Below, in pieces: positions 57,526 to 64,000 of a stretch of 64,000 nt of DNA. The DNA comes from Varibaculum cambriense DSM 15806 (lineage in GTDB: Bacteria; Actinomycetota; Actinomycetes; Actinomycetales; Actinomycetaceae): positions 35,168-99,167 of the forward strand of contig NZ_ATUF01000005.1 of assembly GCF_000420065.1 (NCBI RefSeq), given 5' to 3'. How positions within the stretch are numbered: the stretch's first letter is position 1; each line of letters begins with the position of its first letter. A program made the translations under genes and the position numbers. The notes under the pieces are model-generated. The model had not been told where the DNA came from, did no database searches, and saw only the letters and a program-made list of their open reading frames with translations.

Positions 57526-59223
57526 TTAAAGAAATTCCGGAACCGTGCCCATTAGTAACGCGAAGGAAGTAGCGCCTGGATCAGGGGTTCCCAGGGATGC
57601 TTCTCCGTGGTTGTGTGCCCGACCCTTTCTAGCAACAAAATCTGCTGTCTTGGCTGCACCGCCGGCTGCCATTTCTGCGGCTTTCTTCCAAGCGAGTGCT
57701 AACTGTGATTTTGCAGTTTCCATGCTTTCGGCAAAGGGCGTAGCTGCGTCAACGATTGTCTTATCGCCAACTTTTGCCTCACCCATAGTTTGGAAGGTGC
57801 GGGCAGCAATAACAGCGGCGCGGGCAATGTCTTCTTCGCGCGCAACTTCAGTGTCAGATAGTTCGCTGGCCGCCTTAGCGATCGCTCCACCCCAGAGCGC
57901 ACCTGCGGTACCGCCTGCACCTTCTGACCAGGCAGCAGCTGCGCGCGCGAGAGTAGTGCGCAAACCGGCTCCGGCTTTCACGCATTCGGCAGCGGCTTTA
58001 GCTGCCGCCGTTGTCCCCAATACCATCCCTTGGCCGTGGTCACCATCACCAGCTACCGCATCCATTTTTCCTAGCTCTTTTTCAGCCTCTCGAGCTTTCT
58101 TTTCAAACGCAGCGAAGATTTGCGAAGCTACCTTCGCTTGAGTGGCTGATTCCTTGCTACCTGCGGTAATGGTGTTCTCTTCATCCGCTTCCACCATGCG
58201 CTTTTCACCTGATGCCTGCACATTTCCCACTTTAAAAGCTGGAGTATCTGCAGGGGCTAACCAGAGCTGTTCCAGCTTTTCATCTAGGAAGCACAGAGTT
58301 AGCGACAGGCCTGCCATGTCTAAGGAGGTGACTTGCTCGTCGACCACTGGGGCAACGATTTCAAGATCGCGGCCCTCCAATAGTTTCTTTACTGCTCTAT
58401 AGAAGACGAACATTTCTTCGTATTTGGTTGCACCCAAGCCGTTTACCAGCACGCCTACTCGTCCTTCGTAACCCTCACTGCGTTCCGGTTCTTCTTCCAG
58501 CAGCTTGCTAACAAGCATTTCAGCTATCTCATCACAGCTCATCATCTCGTGGCTAGAGATGCCCTGTTCCCCATGAATACCTAGCCCAAGTCCGAAGGTT
58601 CCCGGTTCTACCTCAAAAAGAGGTTCTTTAGCGCCCGGGAAGGTGCAGCCGGTGAAAGCCACCCCGAGGGTGCGAGTGCGGTCGTTGGCATGCCGAGCCA
58701 CTTCTTCGACTTGATCAAGATTCATCCCCGCTGCGGCGGCTGCTCCCGCGATTTTAACTATAAACAGGTCTCCCGCTATACCGCGGCGTTCGAGGTGGTT
58801 CTCAGGTTTTCTGGAGGCAATGTCATCAGTAATCGCAAATATGCGTACGTCATCGCCCTCGGCGCTAAGTTGCTGAGCGGCATTACCGAAATGGAGGACG
58901 TCGCCAGCGTAGTTACCGAAAAGGATCAGGGTGCCACCACCATTGGAGGCTGCTTTACAAACTGACTTTGCCTGTGAAGCCGAGGGTGAAGAAAAAATAT
59001 TACCGCACACAGAACCGTGAGCCATTCCCGGCCCTACCCAGCCGGCGAAGGCAGGGTAATGACCGGAACCCCCTCCAACAACAATGCTGACTTCTTTATC
59101 TGGACTGGTTGTTGCGCGTACCACCCCACCATGCACGGGTTGAACATAACTCTCGTAAGCTGCGGCGAACCCTTCGATGGCCTCTTTTGCAAATTCTTCT
59201 TCGTTATTAACAAGATATGTCAT
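57526..59223 (-). CDS. Fused DhaK-DhaL ketose kinase (dihydroxyacetone or erythrulose kinase)
   Basis: A 565-aa single-chain ATP-dependent kinase. The DhaK half (1-330) has GGGSGHYPAFAG near 50-61 and GIHGEQG near 218-224, whose His binds the ketone covalently. The DhaL half has GDGDHGQGM near 395, GAGGTAGALWG and the closing DPGATSFALLMG. Both halves look intact. Fused kinases of this type act on dihydroxyacetone or on L-erythrulose; the neighbouring polyol dehydrogenase and the nearby four-carbon acid operon make a C4 substrate plausible. Confidence 0.92.
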   Translation of the reverse strand: MTYLVNNEEEFAKEAIEGFAAAYESYVQPVHGGVVRATTSPDKEVSIVVGGGSGHYPAFAGWVGPGMAHGSVCGNIFSSPSASQAKSVCKAASNGGGTLILFGNYAGDVLHFGNAAQQLSAEGDDVRIFAITDDIASRKPENHLERRGIAGDLFIVKIAGAAAAAGMNLDQVEEVARHANDRTRTLGVAFTGCTFPGAKEPLFEVEPGTFGLGLGIHGEQGISSHEMMSCDEIAEMLVSKLLEEEPERSEGYEGRVGVLVNGLGATKYEEMFVFYRAVKKLLEGRDLEIVAPVVDEQVTSLDMAGLSLTLCFLDEKLEQLWLAPADTPAFKVGNVQASGEKRMVEADEENTITAGSKESATQAKVASQIFAAFEKKAREAEKELGKMDAVAGDGDHGQGMVLGTTAAAKAAAECVKAGAGLRTTLARAAAAWSEGAGGTAGALWGGAIAKAASELSDTEVAREEDIARAAVIAARTFQTMGEAKVGDKTIVDAATPFAESMETAKSQLALAWKKAAEMAAGGAAKTADFVARKGRAHNHGEASLGTPDPGATSFALLMGTVPEFL

Positions 59224-59529
59224 TTGTAAACTCCTTGAGTTTCAACGCCTTTGATGAAACAGGTTGGGGGACGACTCCAGTGCATCCAGAATCTAATTAC
59301 AGATTTTATCATCAGTACACCAGCCAGGATATTTCTGTACGTTCCTACTTGGATCCCTTACCCGGTGCTATTTAAGTTTCTGATGTTGGCTTATTGTCTT
59401 GCTTTGGTATTTTCTATGGCCCCCAAAGAGTCGGTAAATTTACTGCTGTTGAATGCGGGATCTATCAGTATCCGAGGGGTGTGCTGCTGGCGTCCTGTGC
59501 CGCGCCTGAGAGCGACACAGCTATAACCC
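59224..59529. other. Intergenic region upstream of the kinase gene, 306 bp
   Basis: Must hold the promoter of the dhaK operon. Apart from the ribosome site of the kinase gene (AAGGAG) I see no clear operator or gene. A plus-strand open frame here has no coding signs. Confidence 0.4.
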
Positions 59530-60576
59530 TTAGAAGGTAGCGGTGTCGATTACGTAGCGGTAGCGCACCTTAGTGGCAACCACGTTGTCCCAGGCCTCAT
59601 TGATTTGCTCACCGGAAATGATCTCTATCTGCGGAGCGATATTTTTTTCGGCGCAAAAGTCCAATACTTCCTGAGTGAGGGCGATGCCACCGATATTAGA
59701 GCCGGCCAGCATCTTTTGGCTGCCCACCAACTTACCCATGGCGAAGGACTGACGGTTCTCGGGTAGCCCCACAATCCCTACGATCCCTTCGGGTTTTACG
59801 CAATCTAGCAACTGATCGATTTCCACTCCGTCAGACAGGGTGGATACCACCAGATCAAACTGGGAGTACAGGCCTTCCCAAGACCCGTTCTCGGAAGTGG
59901 GGTGCAGCGCAACTGCCCCAAATCGCTTGGCGTCCTCTTCTTTGGCGCGAGTGCGGGAAATGACGTGGGTTTCGGCTCCCAGGGCGGCGGCAATCTGTAC
60001 CCCCATATGACCGAGCCCGCCCATGCCCACGATGGCTACTTTCTTGCCCGGGTCTGCCCCGAGCCGTTTGAGCGGGGAATATAAGGTCACCCCGGCACAC
60101 ATGATGGGGGCGGCTTTTTCCAGAGGAATCGCGTCCGGAATCCGGCATACGTAGTCTTGTTCCACGGTGATCCCGGTGGAATAACCGCCGGCTGTGGGAA
60201 CGCCGTCGCGCCCCATGCAGTTATAAGTCCAGATAGTCCCGCCCTCGCCATTACAGAATTGTTCGGTTCCTGCCTGGCACGCCTCGCATTTGCCGCAGGA
60301 GTCCACGAAACAGCCGACCCCTACCCGGTCACCGAGGGCAAACTTGGTTACTTTCGAGCCAATTTTGGTGACGATTCCGGCGATTTCATGACCGGGGGTG
60401 AGGGGATAGATTACCTCTCCCCATTCCGCGCGTCCGGTGTGAATATCAGAGTGACAGATCCCGGCGTATTTGATCTCGAAGTAGATTTCGGTGGGTTCTG
60501 GTTCGCGCCGCTCTAAGGTCACGGGGTGGAAGGGCGAGGTGGCCGAATCTATCGCATAGGCTTTTACCTGGGTCAT
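59530..60576 (-). CDS. NAD(P)-dependent alcohol dehydrogenase, YahK/cinnamyl-alcohol type
   Basis: A 348-aa zinc enzyme of the CAD subfamily. The catalytic zinc set is GICHSDIHTGRAEWG (Cys40) and PLTPGHE, the structural cysteines are CGKCEACQAGTEQFC, and the cofactor site is GMGGLGHMGVQIA near 188-200. Such enzymes reduce aldehydes, usually with NADPH. It stands alone between the dhaK operon and the surface-protein gene, with a separate leader; its role may be general aldehyde detoxification. Confidence 0.94.
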   Translation of the reverse strand: MTQVKAYAIDSATSPFHPVTLERREPEPTEIYFEIKYAGICHSDIHTGRAEWGEVIYPLTPGHEIAGIVTKIGSKVTKFALGDRVGVGCFVDSCGKCEACQAGTEQFCNGEGGTIWTYNCMGRDGVPTAGGYSTGITVEQDYVCRIPDAIPLEKAAPIMCAGVTLYSPLKRLGADPGKKVAIVGMGGLGHMGVQIAAALGAETHVISRTRAKEEDAKRFGAVALHPTSENGSWEGLYSQFDLVVSTLSDGVEIDQLLDCVKPEGIVGIVGLPENRQSFAMGKLVGSQKMLAGSNIGGIALTQEVLDFCAEKNIAPQIEIISGEQINEAWDNVVATKVRYRYVIDTATF

Positions 60577-60803
60577 CGCTGCTCCTTGTAGGAGGGAAGG
60601 TTATTGCCCTCCACCATAACCCGCCGCCTGACCTAGCGCAGGGGTGGCAAGTAGGAACGGGGAAATCATTTTGTCTGTCAATACCGTGCTGATAATGGTA
60701 CGTAATTGACGCTAGGAAAAAGACCGTGGGGGGGCGTCCTTGCCGCTGAATAAAGGCTGGTTGAGTCGCTTCTTTACGCACAAACCTGAGTTACGGAGAA
60801 GCA

Positions 60804-63800
60804 ATGATAAAAGTTAGCACTTCGAAGGCGGCCAGCTGGTCGCTTAGGTTCCAGAAAACATTTGGTGCGATTTTAGCGGCTGTGGCGTTGGTAATTGTAT
60901 TTTTGCCCGCGTTGACGCCCAGCACCGCTCACGCGGATGCCCCGATTTATTCCCCTGGCAACGCCCTGGGAGAAAAAAAGAGTGTCAGCGGTAGGGTCTA
61001 CCTCGATCGCAGCGGTAGCCGCTCATTCATGGAGTCAGATGATAAACAGGGCGCTTCCGATGGCGACATAGGTCTTGGCGGAGCTAAGGTCTATGCGCAA
61101 TGGACTGATTACAACAATCGAAGGCAGAAGGGCGCATTGTCGCCGGTTTACTACAGCCAGGCTCGTCCTGACGGTACCTACGTTATTCAGTTGCCAGATT
61201 GGACAGATGCATTTGGGACGGTTCACAAGTGGGAGGCTACGTCGGGTCAAACGCTGCGGATTTGGGCAGGTAATCCCGATCCCAGCAAGTACACCCTTGC
61301 CTTTGTCGAAGGCGATTCCACCTTTGGCGGTCCGAAGGATCGCTATCGGGGTACTTGGAATGGAGCGGTTGGGGCTAATCTAGTTGAAAACTACAATATC
61401 GCTTTCCAAGAACGTCCCCAGCTTGCGCAGATGTTTCCGCCTGAAAACACCTGGAAGCAGAGTAGCCGCAAAGGGGGAGGCGGCGACGTTGTCGGTAAAG
61501 TCTGGTATGAAGAGCGGGAACCTTTAGGAAATTCTGAAGCCGTTCCAACGTTTAGGCCTTCCTTCGGTGAAGTGATGGTTCCTGGGGTTAAGGTAGTTGG
61601 CGCTTATGTTCAGGATGAAGTTGCCCGCCGTTTCGACGCGTGGAAAAAAGACCATAAGAACTATAAGCGTGAGGAGTTCCGGCAAGCGCAACGCGAGATT
61701 ATGAAAGCCTATGAGACTGAAACTGGAAAATCCGCGATTGCTGAAACCGTATATGACACCACAGATGCAAATGGTAAATATCATCTGCAGTTCCAGGGGC
61801 TGTGGGGAAATAGCTACAGTGCCAAAGGAATTATGAATGCCGGTACCTGGGGAGAGTTGGTTCCCGAGGGTGCAAATGCTTCTTGGGCTAAGGCGAACCT
61901 GCTCAGTCGCCACGTAAACACAGAATATATGTATGTGGCTCCGGTACTCCCGGATGGTGTTGGGGGTGCTCTCAACAACTTCCGCGACAATATGTACCAA
62001 AACGGTTTGAACTGGACTCCAAATGCGACTACTGGTTCGGTTTCAAACGTTGAAAACGTGAACCTTGCTCTCCGGATTGAGGAACGAGACTTCCATATTG
62101 AAACCTACGACCAGACCACAAATCCGGCAAAACCGGGCGATACCGCTCCTACCAAGGCTACCGGGTTCGTTCCGAATAATACTTATGACATTGTTTGGAC
62201 TGATGGTGATGGTAAAGAGGTAAAGACTTGTACAGCACAGGCATCAAACCTCGGGGTTGTGGAATCTTGTTCGTTAACGGTTCCGGCTAATCTTGACAAA
62301 GATCAGATTTATACGGCGTCTATCTACCCGGAGAAAACCCGTGACCGGGCGATCGCGAAAGACAGTTTCGCTGCTAAAGTTACGCCTGAATATAAAGCAA
62401 CGACCATCGATTTGGATAAGACAGCCACGGTAGCGGCACCGATTAACAAGGAGAATGGCACTACGCCTCCTGCAGATACGACTTATGCGGCTGCTGCTGC
62501 CAGTGACGTTCCTGCCTCCCTGCTTAACGGAGTGGATCAGACTAAGGTTACAGTGGCTGCTCAGCCCTGGGCGAAGGTTAACTCTGATGGCACCATTGCT
62601 CTGAATCCGACGACTGGCAGCGTGACCCCAGGTAGCTACCTGATTCCGGTCAAGTTGACATATGGAAAAGGGAAAGACGCCTTTGAGAGGGTGATTCTGG
62701 CTCCGGTTACCGTCAAAGAGCCGGATGCTGATAATGATGGGGTTGCTGATTCTAAGGATAAGTGTGCTGGTACTCCTAAGGACGCGAAGGTAGACAAGAA
62801 TGGCTGCTCGGTTGCGCCTACGGTAGGTAAGGTTCCTGATATTACTGGTCAGGTTGGTAAGGAAATTACTCCGGTGAATGTTCCGGTGGATAATCCTGGT
62901 AAGGCTAAACTGACTGCTTGTAGTGCTGAGGGTTTGCCGGCTGGTTTGGCTATTGCTTTGAATGAGCAAAAAGATGGTTGCGTGATTACTGGTACTCCTA
63001 GTGAGGAAGCCAAGGATCAAAAGGTAACTGTTAAGGTCAGCTATGAGCCCGTCGATAAGACTGACCAGCATAAGGGCGGAGATGTTACTGGCTCTGCTAA
63101 AGCAACTATTGGCGCTGAAGCTGATGGCGATAATGATGGGGTTGCTGATTCTAAGGATAAGTGTCCGAAGATTGCTGGTCCGTCCTCTAATAAGGGATGT
63201 CCGGCTTGGGGTGACGGTAGTGGCGCTCCGGGTACGGATGTGACGCTGACCAAGGATAAGGATAATGGCCCGTTGCCTGAGGGCACGGTTTGTACCACTG
63301 ATCCTGCGGGTGCTACTTGCAAGGTTGGGACGGACGGTAATATTACGGTCACTGTTCCTGGCGATGCTAAGCCGGATACGGTTATTAAGGTGACGGTTAA
63401 GGATAAAGATGGTAATAAACTGGATGATTCCAAGGTGACTGTTACCAAGCCTGGTGTGAAGGATTACAACCCTGGCTATGGTAATGCGGTTATTGTCAAG
63501 CCTGATGAGTCTAAGACTGCCTCGCCGGTTTATGCCGGTGCGGTGCCTCCTTTGGGCACCATCTATAAGATTGAGGATGGTTGGACTGTTCCTGAGGGCT
63601 GGACGGTAAGTATTGATGAGGCTTCTGGGGCGGTAACCGCTAAGGCACCCGCGAAGCCCAATGGCCAGACCGCTGAGGAAGTTAAAGTTCCGGTGGTGGT
63701 TACTTACCCGGATGGGGCTGTTACCGATGAGACCAATGCTGTCTTCCAGCTTGATACTGATGGTGATGGTATCCCGGACGTGACTGATGATGACGATGAT

Positions 63801-64000
63801 AATGATGGCATCCCAGACGCGGACGAAAACACCAATGGTACTGACCCGAAGAATCCTGACACCGATGGTGACGGGGTAAATGATGGTCAAGAAAAGAAGG
63901 ATGGTACTGACCCGAAGAAGGCTGATACCGATGGTGATGGGGTTTCTGATGGTCGAGAGAAGAAGGATCTTGGTACCGACCCGAATAAGGCTGACACTGA
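60804..64000 (+). CDS. Large secreted surface protein with Rib/YPDG and thrombospondin-3 repeats (partial)
   Basis: Starts at ATG 60804 after GGAGAA and stays open to the window end (1065 codons). Signal peptide about 1-44 with a hydrophobic core (LAAVALVIVFLPAL) and AHA cleavage site. A ~450-residue N-terminal region with SdrD/Cna-like beta features (VSGRVYLDRSGS, VVGKVWYEE, DANGKYHLQF) follows. Two DADNDGVADSKDKC calcium-binding-type units lie near residues 641 and 773. Rib/YPDG-like domains follow (YPDG near 964), then a DTDGDGIPD / DTDGDGVNDGQEK repeat array that runs off the edge. Proteins of this design are adhesins in Actinomycetaceae, normally anchored by sortase. Confidence 0.9.
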   Translation, partial: MIKVSTSKAASWSLRFQKTFGAILAAVALVIVFLPALTPSTAHADAPIYSPGNALGEKKSVSGRVYLDRSGSRSFMESDDKQGASDGDIGLGGAKVYAQWTDYNNRRQKGALSPVYYSQARPDGTYVIQLPDWTDAFGTVHKWEATSGQTLRIWAGNPDPSKYTLAFVEGDSTFGGPKDRYRGTWNGAVGANLVENYNIAFQERPQLAQMFPPENTWKQSSRKGGGGDVVGKVWYEEREPLGNSEAVPTFRPSFGEVMVPGVKVVGAYVQDEVARRFDAWKKDHKNYKREEFRQAQREIMKAYETETGKSAIAETVYDTTDANGKYHLQFQGLWGNSYSAKGIMNAGTWGELVPEGANASWAKANLLSRHVNTEYMYVAPVLPDGVGGALNNFRDNMYQNGLNWTPNATTGSVSNVENVNLALRIEERDFHIETYDQTTNPAKPGDTAPTKATGFVPNNTYDIVWTDGDGKEVKTCTAQASNLGVVESCSLTVPANLDKDQIYTASIYPEKTRDRAIAKDSFAAKVTPEYKATTIDLDKTATVAAPINKENGTTPPADTTYAAAAASDVPASLLNGVDQTKVTVAAQPWAKVNSDGTIALNPTTGSVTPGSYLIPVKLTYGKGKDAFERVILAPVTVKEPDADNDGVADSKDKCAGTPKDAKVDKNGCSVAPTVGKVPDITGQVGKEITPVNVPVDNPGKAKLTACSAEGLPAGLAIALNEQKDGCVITGTPSEEAKDQKVTVKVSYEPVDKTDQHKGGDVTGSAKATIGAEADGDNDGVADSKDKCPKIAGPSSNKGCPAWGDGSGAPGTDVTLTKDKDNGPLPEGTVCTTDPAGATCKVGTDGNITVTVPGDAKPDTVIKVTVKDKDGNKLDDSKVTVTKPGVKDYNPGYGNAVIVKPDESKTASPVYAGAVPPLGTIYKIEDGWTVPEGWTVSIDEASGAVTAKAPAKPNGQTAEEVKVPVVVTYPDGAVTDETNAVFQLDTDGDGIPDVTDDDDDNDGIPDADENTNGTDPKNPDTDGDGVNDGQEKKDGTDPKKADTDGDGVSDGREKKDLGTDPNKADT

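Larger units (their letters stand above)
55277..57582. repeat. Direct repeat unit, copy 2 (intact context)
   Basis: Matches 39170-41682 in order and orientation. It starts at CATTTTTTAGCTG with a degenerate T-arm-like stretch (minus strand TTGCGATCCTCTCAGCT), then carries yeiH, the dehydrogenase and the 3' end of dhaK. Here dhaK is complete, so this is the parental arrangement. Recombination between the two copies would delete or circularise the 16-kb segment between them. Confidence 0.88.

Noticed and set aside
59251..59526. A 91-aa plus-strand gene in the dhaK leader
   Set aside because: No ribosome site or coding signs; it lies in the promoter region of the kinase operon.
62274..63890. 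A 538-aa open frame on the minus strand
   Set aside because: It lies fully antisense to the large surface-protein gene, has repetitive low-complexity composition (Asn/Arg/Ile-rich) and arises from the repeat codon pattern of the real gene.
1..64000. CRISPR array
   Set aside because: No regularly spaced short repeats were seen; the repeated elements at 5.3-6.7 kb are only three, irregularly spaced and located upstream of genes.

Overview
The window looks like a chromosomal stretch of an actinobacterium of moderate GC content, probably Actinomycetaceae (a Varibaculum/Mobiluncus/Schaalia-like organism). This is inferred from the DtxR/IdeR-type iron box, the apparently leaderless metal-transporter gene, the YPDG/thrombospondin-3 type surface protein at the right edge, and the general gene content. 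No rRNA or intact tRNA is present to fix the taxon.

Region 1 (1-29174) is most of a tailed-phage genome, almost all on the minus strand. Read in the direction of transcription it runs: sigma-like regulator, two small proteins, DUF2800 nuclease-like, DUF2815, family A DNA polymerase, KilA/Bro antirepressor, DUF4406, primase-helicase, VRR-NUC nuclease, SNF2-type helicase, ArpU/RinA-like late regulator, HNH endonuclease, small terminase, MetK, a ParB-DNA methyltransferase, a cytosine-5 methyltransferase, four small proteins with repeated control elements, large terminase, portal, ClpP-like head protease and the start of an HK97-type capsid gene. Plus-strand or foreign-looking 'moron' genes sit between these: an HXXEE membrane protein, a small membrane protein and an Abi_2/HEPN protein with a structured RNA leader. 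No integrase or CI-type repressor is visible, so at least one prophage end lies outside the window.

The cytosine methyltransferase gene is cut in two by a 4.27-kb block (7150-11417) of unrelated chromosomal DNA. The block carries the 3' end of leuS, an iron-box-controlled Mn/Fe ABC transporter and a 5'-truncated gene. The phage gene halves rejoin in frame exactly at the two junctions. This is either a true illegitimate insertion or an assembly chimera.

Region 2 (29520-38861) is a tight plus-strand defence operon of six genes: an Ig-like-domain protein, an excisionase-type HTH protein, type III Mod and Res, and HamA/HamB (Hachiman). It may be cargo at the prophage edge or an island beside it.

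Region 3 (38862-60576) is a metabolic region assembled by duplication. A yeiH-type transporter plus a zinc polyol dehydrogenase occur twice (39.4-41.6 kb and 55.3-57.5 kb), and the first copy still carries about 57 bp of the 3' end of the dhaK gene that precedes the second copy. Between the copies lie a 2-deoxyribose catabolic operon (SorC regulator, DeoC, FucP-like permease, epimerase-like protein, ribokinase-like kinase), a phd antitoxin with a broken doc gene, and a four-carbon acid-sugar operon (cyclase, GntR regulator, DUF1537 kinase, hydroxyacid dehydrogenase). Two unknown genes and several decayed tRNA/tmRNA-like 3' ends also lie in this stretch. A fused DhaK-DhaL kinase and an alcohol dehydrogenase follow.

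Region 4 (60804-64000) is the 5' part of a very large secreted surface protein with calcium-binding-type repeats.
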